From Demequinaceae bacterium UBA4004 (lineage in GTDB: Bacteria > Actinomycetota > Actinomycetes > Actinomycetales > Demequinaceae), in contig DGBM01000195.1 of the NCBI GenBank assembly GCA_002384765.1, forward strand, positions 1 to 23,211: a DNA stretch of 23,211 nt, given 5' to 3'. Position 1 is the first letter of the stretch. The number at the start of each line of letters is the position of its first letter. This document shows positions 7,852 to 16,484 of the stretch, piece by piece. The notes beneath the pieces were generated by a model, which was given only the letters and a program-made list of their open reading frames with translations, was not told the origin of the DNA and searched no databases. The translations under genes were made by a program, and so were the position numbers.

Positions 7852-8964
7852 TTAGAACGACTTGGGGAGTTGGCTGGCGTCGCCGCTCTGGGCCAGTTCT
7901 GACAGGGCGGCCGCGATCTGAGCGTCTCGGCCTTCGACAGCGTGCATGTAGCGCTGGGCGGCCGCCGTGGAGGAGTGGCCGAGGCGCTTCTTGAGGTCCA
8001 CGAGACTGGCACCGGTCGCTGCTGCGAGTGACTGGCCGGTGTGGCGAAGGTCGTGGAACGCGATCGTCAGGCCGACGAGCTTTCTGGCCCGCACAAAGGC
8101 CTGATAGATCGTGTTGCCCCGGACCTGCTTTCCATAACGATCGACCGTGAAGTACATGGGGCCGGCGAACTGGTCAGCGTGCTCCCGGAGGAGCGGGAGG
8201 ATGTGCGGCGGGATCGCGACGGTGCGCTTGCCGGCCTCGCTCTTAGGGTCCTTCTCGAACTTCTTGGGTGACTCGAGAAGTTCGACGTAGTTGCGCCGCA
8301 CCGTGACCCGGCCGTTGTCGAGGTCGACATCCGCCGTGCGCAGCGCGCAGATCTCCCCACGACGCAGCCCGCACCACGCCGCGAGGGCCTCCGCGGCGCG
8401 GAACCGCGGAGTCGTCGCTTCGATCAGCTTTGCCACCTCGGCCGGTGTGGCGATGCCGCGCTCGGTAGACCTCTGCGCGCCGGCGCCGGGAATCTGGCAA
8501 GGGTTGCGCACGATTGCGCCGTCCTGGACGGCGACGTTGAGCACCGCCCGGATGAGGCGGTAGGACTGGCTGATGGACTCGCGTCCGCCCGTTCCCCGCA
8601 ACGCCTTGGCGTGCCAGGCCCGAATCATCGGCGGTGTGATCGTCGCGATGGGCTTGTCGAGCAGTTCCCCGAGATGCAGACGCATGTTCCGTCGGCAGGT
8701 CTCGGCCCAGCGTTCGCCCACGCGAGGGTTCTCCTCGAGATAGGCCTCGCAGCACTCACGAAGCGTCCGCTTCCCCAGGCGCACTTCAGGCTGCCAGTAC
8801 CCGCGCTCGACCTCCTGCTGGATGCGCTCCAGAAACCGCGCGGCATCCGCCTCGGTGCGATAGGTCTCAGGCGCGTTGTGTCGCTTCCCGTCGGGTGTCT
8901 TGTAGCTGGCGTGGAACCGCCCCGAGGGCAGCTTCCTAATGTACCCAAACCGGCGCCGAACCAT
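7852..8964 (-). CDS. int: Tyrosine recombinase integrase of an integrative element
   Basis: This 370-residue site-specific recombinase would integrate and excise the element that follows. An N-terminal arm-type DNA-binding segment (about 1-60) and a core-binding domain (about 65-165) precede the catalytic domain. The catalytic set is complete: Arg201 in CGLRRGE, a lysine in the PKSEAGKR segment (241-246), His304 and Arg307 in HDLRHT, His330 in LGHSS, and the nucleophile Tyr339 in QRYMH, nine residues after His330 as usual. The start is ATG at 8964, only 6 bp after the excisionase stop, so both are co-transcribed. The position at the element edge, next to host metabolic genes, is typical. Confidence 0.95.
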   Translation of the reverse strand: MVRRRFGYIRKLPSGRFHASYKTPDGKRHNAPETYRTEADAARFLERIQQEVERGYWQPEVRLGKRTLRECCEAYLEENPRVGERWAETCRRNMRLHLGELLDKPIATITPPMIRAWHAKALRGTGGRESISQSYRLIRAVLNVAVQDGAIVRNPCQIPGAGAQRSTERGIATPAEVAKLIEATTPRFRAAEALAAWCGLRRGEICALRTADVDLDNGRVTVRRNYVELLESPKKFEKDPKSEAGKRTVAIPPHILPLLREHADQFAGPMYFTVDRYGKQVRGNTIYQAFVRARKLVGLTIAFHDLRHTGQSLAAATGASLVDLKKRLGHSSTAAAQRYMHAVEGRDAQIAAALSELAQSGDASQLPKSF

Positions 8965-8970
8965 CGCGGA

Positions 8971-9165
8971 TCACCCGTTCGGGTAGAGCTGCATGCGCTC
9001 GACCGTGCTCTCGTTGATGTACTCCTGCAGTTCGCGTTCGGGGATGCGAACGTGGCGTCCCACGCGCACGAACTTGATCCGGCGCTCCGCGATCAGGCGC
9101 CTCGGGAACCTCGGGGTCGTCCCGAGTACCTTGGCCGCGTCGTCCACGCTCAGCAGTCTGTCCAT
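8971..9165 (-). CDS. xis: Excisionase-like helix-turn-helix protein
   Basis: This 64-residue protein has an MerR/excisionase-type winged helix: a SVDDAAKVLGTTPRFPRRLI helix-turn-helix followed by a wing KFVRVGRHVRIPE and the end helix ELQEYINE. Such proteins bend attachment-site DNA and steer the integrase toward excision. A longer frame opens upstream, but the ATG at 9165 is chosen because AGGAGG lies 7 nt before it and the fold starts immediately after. It is followed 6 bp later by the integrase gene, the usual xis-int pairing. It could also act as a repressor of the operon. Confidence 0.85.
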   Translation of the reverse strand: MDRLLSVDDAAKVLGTTPRFPRRLIAERRIKFVRVGRHVRIPERELQEYINESTVERMQLYPNG

Positions 9166-9296
9166 GTCGAGGCCTCCTGTCTGCTCGAGTAGTTCACGGC
9201 CAGTCGGGGTCACGATAGGTCTTTGAGAGTCGGGGTCAGCCCGAGCCCCCGACGCAGCCGACGGCCGTCCCAAGGTTGAGTCCGTGGAGTGTCGGA

Positions 9297-10637
9297 CTAG
9301 AGGATCCTCTGGGCGACGACTTCGGGGCAATTCGCCCGGACGGGCCCGTCGAGCTTGTTACACGCGCCACGCCAAGCGGAGGCGAGTTCCACGGCGTCCG
9401 CCGGTCTCACCTTCGAGTAACGACCCTGGGCCCGTTCGTTGAGACGGTCGTCAGTGGAGCGAAGGGACTTCGCGGGGCCGCGCAGGACGCCTGCGGCGAT
9501 CAGCCTCTCCGGCATCGAACGCGTGAGCGTCATGAGGTGGCCCACGACAGTCAAGCCACGGTCGAGGTCGGCCGCTGCACGCCTTGCGTCGAGGCGGGGA
9601 TCGCCAGCCGCCTTGCCGACCAGTGAGATTGCCTCGTAGAGCTCGCGGCTGGCGGTGACGAACTCGTGGCTGGGGCGGGTCAACGTGGTGAGCGTGCCCC
9701 ACGCTCGGCCGCCTGCTGCGAGCGCGCCAGCGTTCTGGCGCAGGGCCCGTACCGCCTTACTCTCCGGGTCCGTCTCGAGCAGCGCGCGGACGTCGCTCAG
9801 GTGGGCGCCTTGGTTGGCGATCTGCCGTAGGACATCGACGCTCGGAATGGAGCGGCTGATCTCGTCCCGGGCCGAGGTGCCCCACGCGTGAAGTGCCGCC
9901 TCGAGCCGATCGTTGAGCCTCATCGGCCGCGCAACGGGGTGCGTGCTGGTGAGCCGATCGAGGTTGGCGGGTCGAAGGGCGACGTCTCGCAGGGTGTCGA
10001 TAACGCGCTCGGCGTACTGGCCCACCATGAGCGGCCGGGCCGCGTCCTCGATCTCGCCGTGCGCGAGGGTGTGCCGCGCGGCGACCGCGGCCAGCGACAG
10101 CACGTGCCTGGCGGCGCCGGCGATCTCGCCGTTGCCGCGGAGGACCTCGGGTCCGGCGGTCCGAGCATCGTGGACGAGGTCGGCGAGGGCCCCGAGGTGG
10201 CAGGCGATCCGGGAGAGCGGGTGGGGGTCAGTCGGGTCGGCAGGGCGTATGTCCGGCCGCGTGTCGATCTCGCTGCTGTCGACCAGGTTCACGCCGCCTA
10301 CCTTGACCGCCCGGAGCCGCCGGTAGCGGATGGCGTCGCGCACCCCGCTACGGCTGACGTCGAGGTAGCGGGCGGCGTGCGCGGGGGTCATCCGCGTGTC
10401 GACCGGTGGCCGCAGGGGGGTGGGGTAAGAGCGGATGGCCAGGTGCAGTGCGCGAAAGCTGGGGTCGGCGGTGCGCACGTTCGCCGCCTCGGTGCCGATG
10501 AGCTCGAGGAGGAGCCGGTGCAGGGTGACGTCGAAGCTCTCCCACTGCTCGGTGGTCGTGGCCACGTCGACCTTGCGCAGCTGGCGGGTGAGCAGGTCCG
10601 CCTGTTCGAGCAGTTCGAGGGCGGTGGTGGTGCTCAT
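9297..10637 (-). CDS. Unknown 446-residue element protein with an excisionase-type helix-turn-helix
   Basis: I do not recognise this protein family. Residues about 82-125 (TPAHAARYLDVSRSGVRDAI, then RRLRAVKVGGVNLVDSSEID) read as a MerR/excisionase-type DNA-binding domain with a short wing. The flanking regions are predicted mostly helical: about 1-70 before it and a long alanine- and leucine-rich C-terminal part after it. The start is ATG at 10637; its ATGA overlaps the stop of the upstream 105-residue gene by 4 bp, which indicates translational coupling. A longer reading from 10691 is rejected for that reason. Its place between the primase module and xis-int suggests a role in replication, partition or regulation of the element, but that is inference from position only. 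Confidence 0.8.
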   Translation of the reverse strand: MSTTTALELLEQADLLTRQLRKVDVATTTEQWESFDVTLHRLLLELIGTEAANVRTADPSFRALHLAIRSYPTPLRPPVDTRMTPAHAARYLDVSRSGVRDAIRYRRLRAVKVGGVNLVDSSEIDTRPDIRPADPTDPHPLSRIACHLGALADLVHDARTAGPEVLRGNGEIAGAARHVLSLAAVAARHTLAHGEIEDAARPLMVGQYAERVIDTLRDVALRPANLDRLTSTHPVARPMRLNDRLEAALHAWGTSARDEISRSIPSVDVLRQIANQGAHLSDVRALLETDPESKAVRALRQNAGALAAGGRAWGTLTTLTRPSHEFVTASRELYEAISLVGKAAGDPRLDARRAAADLDRGLTVVGHLMTLTRSMPERLIAAGVLRGPAKSLRSTDDRLNERAQGRYSKVRPADAVELASAWRGACNKLDGPVRANCPEVVAQRIL

Positions 10638-10951
10638 GAGGCCACCCCCGCGGTGGCGATCCGGCGCAGCTCGTGGATGTGCCAGGCGCACAGCTGCAGG
10701 TCGGCGGGCGCGTCGAGGGGCTGGATCTGATCGAGGCAGTCGAGGGCGAGCTCGAGGTGGTCGGCGACGTCGGCGTCGTCGTCGCGCCGGATCGCCGACT
10801 CTTCGGCGTCCTCAGGCCACGTGTCGGCGGGCACGGTCGCGGCGGCGAGCCGGATCTGCCCGGCGAGGGCTGGCTCGGCCGGTTCGGCGAGGTCGGCGGC
10901 GACCTGGAGGTGGAGGGCGGCGCGGGCGAGCAGGAGGGCGGTGTCGGGCAT
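10634..10951 (-). CDS. Small acidic helical protein of unknown function
   Basis: This 105-residue protein (ATG at 10951) is rich in Ala, Leu, Asp and Glu and appears all-helical, with no motif I recognise, no signal peptide and no membrane segment. GAGG lies 8 nt before the start. The gene sits 28 bp after the primase and overlaps the 446-residue gene by 4 bp (ATGA), so it is firmly in the element operon. A partner of the downstream DNA-binding protein is possible, but only on the basis of coupling. Confidence 0.75.
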   Translation of the reverse strand: MPDTALLLARAALHLQVAADLAEPAEPALAGQIRLAAATVPADTWPEDAEESAIRRDDDADVADHLELALDCLDQIQPLDAPADLQLCAWHIHELRRIATAGVAS

Positions 10952-10979
10952 GGAGCTTCCTCGGGTCGGTTCGGGGTGG

Positions 10980-12452
10980 TCACAGCAGGTCGGGGGTGCG
11001 CGCCGGCGGCGTCAGCGCGTCGCGCTGCCACGCGCCCCGCCACTCGGGTGGCGGCCGGGTCAGGGCTTGGGCGAGGGCGCGGCCGAACGTGTCGTTGGGG
11101 TTCCAGCCCTGTCGGGTCATCTCGGCGACGACGCTGTCGATGAGTGCCGTCTTCGCCCTGGTGTTGAGGTGGCCTTCGAGCCGGAGAACGTCCGTGATCG
11201 CGGTGCGCATCGGCTGGCCGTCGCGGCAGGCGAGCTCGGCGAGCTCCCTTCCGGGCAGCCGTGGCCGGACGCTGTGGTGCAGCGGGTCGCCGATGGTCGT
11301 ATGCCGCTGGGCTGGGTCGAGGGCGGCCAGCCCGGTCAGTCCGTGGTGGGCGAGCCACTCGGCGGGGTCGAGCCCGTCCGGGAGGTTTATGACGAGGGCG
11401 AACCGGTCGGCATGCCGGCAGATCGCGTCGACCCAGCGGAGGGTGCCTTCGTGGCCGGCGGGGTCGCCGTCGAGGGCGACGACAGGGGGCTCCGTCGAGA
11501 TGCCGAGGACCTGCTGCGCCTGGGCGGGAGTGACCGTGGCGCCGAGGGTGCTGCACGCGACAATCTGCTCCGTCATCCCGGCGGCGGCCGCGGCCGCGGT
11601 GACGGCCAGTGCGTCGAGCGGTCCTTCGACGACGATGACCGTCGCATCGGTCACGGCGGTTCTGCTGGGCCGGTAGAGGCAGGTGCCCTTGTCAAAGACG
11701 GGCGTGTGGGTGGGGTTGCGGTACTTCGGTGCCTTGGGGTGGCCGCTGGTGTCGCGGCCGACGAACCCGGTGACCCTGCCTTGGGTGTCGATGACGGGGA
11801 CGACGAGTCGGTCTCGGAGGGTGTCAATCAGGGTGCCGCGCCGTGACGGCTGGGCCAGGTCGAGCGCGAGGAGCTCAACGTCACTGACGCCGCGGTCGCG
11901 GAGGTGGTCTATGAGGTTGGTCCAGCCGTGGCCGGTATGACCCACCAGGACGGTTCCGGTCTCGAGCTCGGCCGGTCGGACATCGATGTGTCGGTGGTGC
12001 CGCAGGTAGCTGAGCCCGTACTCGTGTCCGATGGGACGCGTGAACCACTGCCACGCCAGCCGGTTCACCTCGAACGCCCGCTCGGCTGGCACATCAATGC
12101 GGGACTTGGCCGCGTCGCGAAGGGTGGTGGCGTGCGGGGGCGAGCTCAGCGGCATACCCGATGGGGTTGTGCCGTCGAGGAGGGTGACCGCGTCGCGGAA
12201 CCCGACTCCGTGCAGACGGGCGACGTAGTCGATGACGTCGCCGGTGGCGCCGCAACCGAAGCAGTGGAATTTGTCCGGCACACCGGCCACGGACAGGGAC
12301 GCGGTGGTGTCGTCGTGGAACGGGCAGCAGCCCATCCAGCCGCGGCCGGTCGCGCGGAGCTCGACTCCGGAGGCGGCGACGACGTCCTGGATCGGGTGGC
12401 GGCGGCGCAGGTCGGGGATGTCGATGCTGCGGCCGTCGCTGGTCAGGCTCAT
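10980..12452 (-). CDS. DnaG-like primase with CHC2 zinc finger and TOPRIM core
   Basis: This 490-residue protein would make RNA primers for replication of the mobile element or of the strand transferred by conjugation. The N-terminal CHC2 zinc ribbon is clear: CPFH with Cys43 and His46, then CFGCG with Cys64 and Cys67. The primase core follows with LRDRLVVPVIDTQGRVTGFVG (about 212-231) and PKYRNPTHTPVFDKG (about 242-256), matching the DnaG RNA-polymerase domain. The TOPRIM metal-binding residues are Glu276 in VVEGPLDAL and Asp328/Asp330 in ALDGDPAG. It is shorter than chromosomal DnaG (about 600 residues or more) and lacks an obvious C-terminal helicase-interaction domain, as is common in element-borne primases. 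The start ATG overlaps the upstream gene stop by 4 bp. Confidence 0.92.
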   Translation of the reverse strand: MSLTSDGRSIDIPDLRRRHPIQDVVAASGVELRATGRGWMGCCPFHDDTTASLSVAGVPDKFHCFGCGATGDVIDYVARLHGVGFRDAVTLLDGTTPSGMPLSSPPHATTLRDAAKSRIDVPAERAFEVNRLAWQWFTRPIGHEYGLSYLRHHRHIDVRPAELETGTVLVGHTGHGWTNLIDHLRDRGVSDVELLALDLAQPSRRGTLIDTLRDRLVVPVIDTQGRVTGFVGRDTSGHPKAPKYRNPTHTPVFDKGTCLYRPSRTAVTDATVIVVEGPLDALAVTAAAAAAGMTEQIVACSTLGATVTPAQAQQVLGISTEPPVVALDGDPAGHEGTLRWVDAICRHADRFALVINLPDGLDPAEWLAHHGLTGLAALDPAQRHTTIGDPLHHSVRPRLPGRELAELACRDGQPMRTAITDVLRLEGHLNTRAKTALIDSVVAEMTRQGWNPNDTFGRALAQALTRPPPEWRGAWQRDALTPPARTPDLL

Positions 12453-13120
12453 CGCTCGATCCCGAGACCGTCCAGCGGTCTGTCTGCGTGGGTGCGGGCG
12501 AGGCCGTCGTGGATGAGGCGCGCGAAGTCCTCGAGGGGGAGGTGCTCGTCGCGGCGCAGGGCCTCGACGAAGACGGTGGACATGACCTGGACGGGGACGT
12601 GGCGGGCGATCAGCGCGTACTCGTCCCAGGTGGGGTCGTAGGCGTAGAGCATGCCCTCGGTGGCGGCGGTGTGGCGGCGGTAGGAGATGCGCTGGTTGCC
12701 GACGGCGCCCCAGCGCATCCCGTAGTCGTGGTCGATGCCGGGGGCATCGCCGTAGCGGGCGTCAAATGCCTTGCGCCCCAGCCACTCCAGCGTCGGCTCT
12801 GTGGTGGGGCGGGGGAGGCCGGCGAGGGCGATGGCGCGGATCGCGGGAAGGTCGGTGGTGCCGTCGGCGAGGGCGTGCACGATCCGGTCGGCGATCAGCG
12901 CGGGGTCCTCGTGGGACTCGCGGGCGGCGACGATCGCGGCGGCGCGGGCGTAGGTGTTGCGCTGGCCCAGCGTGTAGCCGCGGTCGCCCAGCGCGTCGAG
13001 CGGGAGCCGGTCCTGCGCGTCGCGGGCGAGCCAGAGCAGCTCGTCGAGCAGGGCGTGGTTCTGCTCCGGCGTCGGGGCCGCGGGGCTGCCGGGCTGGAGG
13101 GGTGGGTGCGTGTCGGTCAT
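12449..13120 (-). CDS. Unknown 223-residue element protein
   Basis: I do not recognise this protein. It starts at ATG 13120 with GGGAGG 5 nt upstream. The N-terminal tail is proline-rich; the rest is mostly helical, with a central aromatic stretch around DHDYGMRWGAVGNQRISYRRH. No signal peptide, membrane segment or catalytic motif is visible, so it is probably cytoplasmic. Its stop overlaps the primase start by 4 bp (ATGA), and it lies 47 bp after the 148-residue gene. This tight coupling with the primase suggests a shared role in element maintenance or transfer replication, but that is inference. Confidence 0.75.
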   Translation of the reverse strand: MTDTHPPLQPGSPAAPTPEQNHALLDELLWLARDAQDRLPLDALGDRGYTLGQRNTYARAAAIVAARESHEDPALIADRIVHALADGTTDLPAIRAIALAGLPRPTTEPTLEWLGRKAFDARYGDAPGIDHDYGMRWGAVGNQRISYRRHTAATEGMLYAYDPTWDEYALIARHVPVQVMSTVFVEALRRDEHLPLEDFARLIHDGLARTHADRPLDGLGIER

Positions 13121-13167
13121 GACGGCCTCCCTCGCGCGGGACCGTCCCGCGCTCCGGTGAGGTCACG

Positions 13168-13614
13168 TCATCGAGGGGGCACCAGCCGGTCAATCGGCGT
13201 CTCGGGCGGATTCTGTTGCAGGCCCAGCCAGCCGTGCGTTGGGTCGCGGTGCTCTCGTGGGGTGCAGGTCGTGATCGCGGCCAGCTCGATGAGCCGGGCC
13301 TCGATCTCGCGAAAGCCGCGGAACCAGTCGACCGCCGCGGACGGGGATGCCTTCTCGGAGTAACAGTCCCGCTCAAGGTCGCGAAGGGCCTGCAGTGCTT
13401 CGACCATGCCGTTGTGGCGTTCCCAGCAGGGCGGAATGACGCGGGTGTGGATGTGGAAGCGGTCCACGAGCTGGGCCACCCAGAGCCGAAGGCCGGTCAG
13501 AAGCGCGTCGTGCTCGAGGTCGCTGAGCGACGGGACATGGAGGGGCCCGGGCACCTGAACGGCGAAGGTGTCCATGGGTGGGTCGGGAGGGTAGTGCCAG
13601 CCGGGCTGGGTCAC
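13168..13614 (-). CDS. Unknown 148-residue element protein coupled to the coupling-protein gene
   Basis: The gene begins at GTG 13614, whose GTGA overlaps the TGA stop of the VirD4-like gene by 4 bp; GAGG lies 6 nt upstream. A much longer reading exists from 13734, but it would run inside the coupling-protein gene and is not credible. The protein begins with a Pro-rich tail, then a helical region with WERHNGMVEALQALRDLERD and a segment WFRGFREIEARLIELAAI ending near a TTCTPREH motif. This recalls small proteins of unknown function commonly encoded next to coupling-protein genes in actinobacterial elements; I cannot name the family with confidence. Confidence 0.75.
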   Translation of the reverse strand: MTQPGWHYPPDPPMDTFAVQVPGPLHVPSLSDLEHDALLTGLRLWVAQLVDRFHIHTRVIPPCWERHNGMVEALQALRDLERDCYSEKASPSAAVDWFRGFREIEARLIELAAITTCTPREHRDPTHGWLGLQQNPPETPIDRLVPPR

Positions 13615-15383
13615 ATCGGACCTCGAGTGGCCGGCGACGTCGTCGTGGTCGGGTCGGCGTGGGCGGCGCGGATCGATGCCTCGACCTCGTCTCGGTCGGC
13701 CTTGAGTGTCTTGGCGTCCTTGCGGGACGTCCACGGAGAGAGGTTCAGAGCGATCGGGGGAGCGGACTTCATCAGCAGGATGGCGCTGCCGAACGGCAGG
13801 GTGCGCAACGCGGACGGTTCGAGGATCGGCACCTTGGTCGTCGTGGTCGAGGTGCTGCGCCGGCCGTCGGGGCCGCGGCTGCTGGAGGTCATCCGTTCGT
13901 CGCGTTGCCCGATGAGTTTGGACAGGTCGTCGAGGTCGCGGGCGTTAGAGCCGCCGCCGAGGATGGTCTTGACGATCGCGGCGTCCCAGATCGCGGAGGC
14001 CTGGTTCTCGCCCCAGACGGCGCGGGCCTGGGCGAGGGACTGCAGCACGACGATGGTGGACAGGCCGGAGCCGCCGCCGTCGGACATGAGCGAGGGCAGC
14101 GACGGCAGGGGGTAGTTCGCGGCCTCGTCGAGGATGAGCGAGAGGGGAGGGTCGAGCCGAGAGGCGGGGGAGCGGGCGGCGATGCGGCGCGCGGCCTCGA
14201 CGACGTCCTCGACGAACGCGCCGACGAGACCGGCGGTCGCAGAGACGCCGGTGGAGGTGCCGAGCAGGAAGACAGTCCCGTTGTTGCGCAGGAACGTCTC
14301 GGGGTCGAAGTGCTCGCCCGTGCTGGGGGAGACGGCGTCGAGGACCTTCGGGTCGGCCAGGGCGGAGAACGCGATGGTGACCATGGCCCAGATCGAGTCG
14401 CGCTGGCGGGCGTCGGCGCTGACGATGGAGTCCAACGCTTCGTGCCATGCGGGTGCTGCCCGCTGGTCGGTGGCCAGGATCAGGACGGCCTCCCGGGCCT
14501 GGACCGACGAGAGGGACCAGCGGTACACGTCCGCGGTTGAGGATCCGCTCAGCGCGGCGGCGTGGAGAAGGCACCGCACCGCCTGCTCGGCCGAGGCCTG
14601 CCAGAACGTCGAATCCGTCGTCCCGCTCGCGGTATTCGCCGTGAGCGCCTTGGCTCGGACCATGGCGATGTGGGGGTCCTCGCAGCCCCGGATGGGGGAC
14701 CAGCGGGTAGCTGAGGTCATGCCAGGAGCGAGGCCTTGCGGGTCGAAGACCGCGACCGGTCCTCGGCGGGAACGCGCCCGAAGGGTAATAGTGAGGTTGT
14801 CCGGACGGGTGCTCGTGGTGAGGACGGCGCCGGGGGCTTCGAGGACCATGGGGACGACGAGGTGGAAGCCCTTCCCGGATCGCGGAGGGCCGAGGACGAC
14901 GACGGAGTCCTCGATGCTGGCGTGGCAGTCGGTGCCCTGGGAAGACCCAAGTTGGTAGCCCACGTCGGAAGGCCGGGCAGGACCCAGCGAGGGCCGGAGC
15001 GTCCGGGCGCGCCGGAGCAGCGCCCTCGTGCCGGCCGACGCCGCAACCTCCGAACTTGAGGCGCAGCCCACGCGTGAGGCGCCATCGTGCGAACGGCGAA
15101 GGGCGAAATACGCGATTGGTAGAGCGGCTACGGCCACAACGAGCGCGAATGCCGCCCAGTACACCCACGCGGGCCCCACCGACGGACCGAACGTCGACTG
15201 GGGTGCGCTGGGCCGGAGCAGGAGCCTGAGCGGGCCATCCGGGGACAGCTGAGCAGAACCTGGACCGTGGGCCGTAGCCGCAAGGACGGCTGCCGCGGAC
15301 GCGGCGGTCCAGTACGCGCCGGCCGTCATGGTGCCAAGCGCGAAGGCCCGGTCACTGAGTTCCAATCGATGCACCTTGGGCAC
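13611..15383 (-). CDS. VirD4/TraG-type coupling protein (conjugative DNA-transfer ATPase)
   Basis: This 590-residue, membrane-anchored hexameric ATPase would link a relaxase-DNA complex to a type IV secretion channel during conjugation. Two N-terminal membrane segments (about 18-38 and 72-95) anchor it. The Walker A motif is GPPRSGKG (165-172), followed by the typical VVPMVLEAPGAVLTTSTRPDN segment (last G before N about 196). Walker B is LILDE (416-420) in the family context LILDEAANYPLPSLPSL, and a VLQSLAQ block follows (447-452). The C-terminal tail is rich in Ser/Thr. The start as drawn is GTG 15383, but GGGAGG is then adjacent; a GTG three codons later (15374) has that motif at an ideal 7-nt distance and may be the true start. 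It heads the leftward operon, and no relaxase or VirB4 gene is seen. Confidence 0.9.
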   Translation of the reverse strand: MPKVHRLELSDRAFALGTMTAGAYWTAASAAAVLAATAHGPGSAQLSPDGPLRLLLRPSAPQSTFGPSVGPAWVYWAAFALVVAVAALPIAYFALRRSHDGASRVGCASSSEVAASAGTRALLRRARTLRPSLGPARPSDVGYQLGSSQGTDCHASIEDSVVVLGPPRSGKGFHLVVPMVLEAPGAVLTTSTRPDNLTITLRARSRRGPVAVFDPQGLAPGMTSATRWSPIRGCEDPHIAMVRAKALTANTASGTTDSTFWQASAEQAVRCLLHAAALSGSSTADVYRWSLSSVQAREAVLILATDQRAAPAWHEALDSIVSADARQRDSIWAMVTIAFSALADPKVLDAVSPSTGEHFDPETFLRNNGTVFLLGTSTGVSATAGLVGAFVEDVVEAARRIAARSPASRLDPPLSLILDEAANYPLPSLPSLMSDGGGSGLSTIVVLQSLAQARAVWGENQASAIWDAAIVKTILGGGSNARDLDDLSKLIGQRDERMTSSSRGPDGRRSTSTTTTKVPILEPSALRTLPFGSAILLMKSAPPIALNLSPWTSRKDAKTLKADRDEVEASIRAAHADPTTTTSPATRGPM

Positions 15384-15853
15384 CTCCCATCGACCGGCCT
15401 ACGGACGGCGGGGGTCACCATGACCACAAACGCGCGAAGAGTGGCGAAGTCGCCTGTGTGGTCGGAAGGTGCCTGGACCCGAGGCAGGAACTTGGTCACG
15501 GGTGGGGACTTTGAAGGCCACGTCCTTGCTGCTGTGGCCAAGCGTCACACCGCCCAGTTAGACGCGGCGTCCAACCGCCTACATGGACGACTCGGCGCAT
15601 CGCTCTCTCAGCGTGTCGCGCTTCGTCCTCCGTGCTGGAGTACGTTTGAAGCCGGTAGACGACGTGCGCACCAGGCAGACCCACGGCGGGGGCGCCTGCG
15701 CCTCACCCGCCATACAAATAGTCGGTGTCAAAGACGAGCTGTGATGTAGCGCACACACGAACCCCCCATTATCTTTTGCACAAGTTCGCGCCAAGCATCA
15801 CAATCGGGACAGCGCTCGGTCGACCAAGCGCCCGGTAAGGTGAAGAGGACGTC
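15384..15853. other. Divergent intergenic stretch without a recognised gene
   Basis: These 470 bp lie between the leftward conjugation operon and the rightward exported-protein cluster and should hold both promoters. Small frames overlap here on both strands, but none has a convincing start signal or product. A candidate promoter for the rightward cluster is at 15776-15804. The right part, from about 15700, is noticeably more AT-rich than the element operon. Confidence 0.45.
15776..15804 (+). promoter_or_regulatory. Possible promoter of the exported-protein cluster
   Basis: TTGCAC (15776-15781) and CACAAT (15799-15804) are separated by 17 bp, about 50 bp upstream of the amidase start. The -35 match is poor (3 of 6), so this is only a candidate; the location in the AT-rich part of the intergenic region supports it. 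Confidence 0.3.
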
Positions 15854-16480
15854 GTGAACCGTCTTGGAACGTGCTTGGCATCGACCCTTCTGGTCGCAGG
15901 GACTGGCATCTTGGCGGCGCCCAGCGCAGTGGCTTACGACCCTGTTGGCGCAAAGAACTACGCCAACTCGTGGGCCGTGAGTCGAAACTCGTACTACTAC
16001 CCAAGCTTCAGCGCGGATTGCGCAAACTTCGTTTCGCAGTCCGTACATGCTGGGGGCTACAGCTTCGTCGGCGGAGACAGCGAGACCAGCCTGTATCAAT
16101 GGTGGATTCGCAAGACCATTTGGGGATTCGACTACGCCACCACCTGGTCTGTGGCCCCGCGCCTCCGGTTGTTTTTCATGTATGACATACCCGGAGGAAT
16201 CTCGAGCGGCACGGCACCTGGCACTTCTACGAACTACTGGACCCCCGACGCGGTCGTGACCGGAGATGTTCTCTTCTATGACTGGGGACAAGGCGAGGGT
16301 ATCTCCCACACATCGATCCAGGTCGGCTGGGGCGATGACCCAGGTAGCTCGTACAACGGTAATTACATTGATCAGCACGTAACCGATCGGTATCACGCCT
16401 TCTGGTCGTTGAGGCCCTACAACAAGTACTACGCGTCTACGACCGTGTACTTCATGCATATCGCCGCGAACAACTACTGA
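15854..16480 (+). CDS. Secreted amidase-domain (Amidase_6, papain-like) protein
   Basis: This 208-residue exported hydrolase has a signal peptide (residues 1-27; hydrophobic core LASTLLVAGTGILA, AVA cleavage motif before YDP). The mature protein opens with YDPVGAKNYANSWAVSRN, matching the start of the putative amidase domain found in Gram-positive secreted proteins. The nucleophile would be Cys56 in ADCANFVSQ and the histidine His152 in ISHTSIQVG, with GDVLFYDW (138-144) between them; these are the NlpC/P60- or CHAP-like Cys-His positions. The substrate is unknown; peptidoglycan or a peptide amide is plausible. It starts at GTG 15854 after a GAAGAGG motif. Unlike many family members it has no N-terminal accessory domain: the mature protein is the catalytic domain alone. 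The next gene begins 4 bp after its stop. Confidence 0.85.
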   Translation: MNRLGTCLASTLLVAGTGILAAPSAVAYDPVGAKNYANSWAVSRNSYYYPSFSADCANFVSQSVHAGGYSFVGGDSETSLYQWWIRKTIWGFDYATTWSVAPRLRLFFMYDIPGGISSGTAPGTSTNYWTPDAVVTGDVLFYDWGQGEGISHTSIQVGWGDDPGSSYNGNYIDQHVTDRYHAFWSLRPYNKYYASTTVYFMHIAANNY

Positions 16481-16484
16481 AGTC

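Noticed and set aside
13945..15168. A 407-codon minus-strand frame inside the coupling-protein gene
   Set aside because: It is in a different frame of the same strand as the VirD4-like gene, and its translation is compositionally biased with no motifs.
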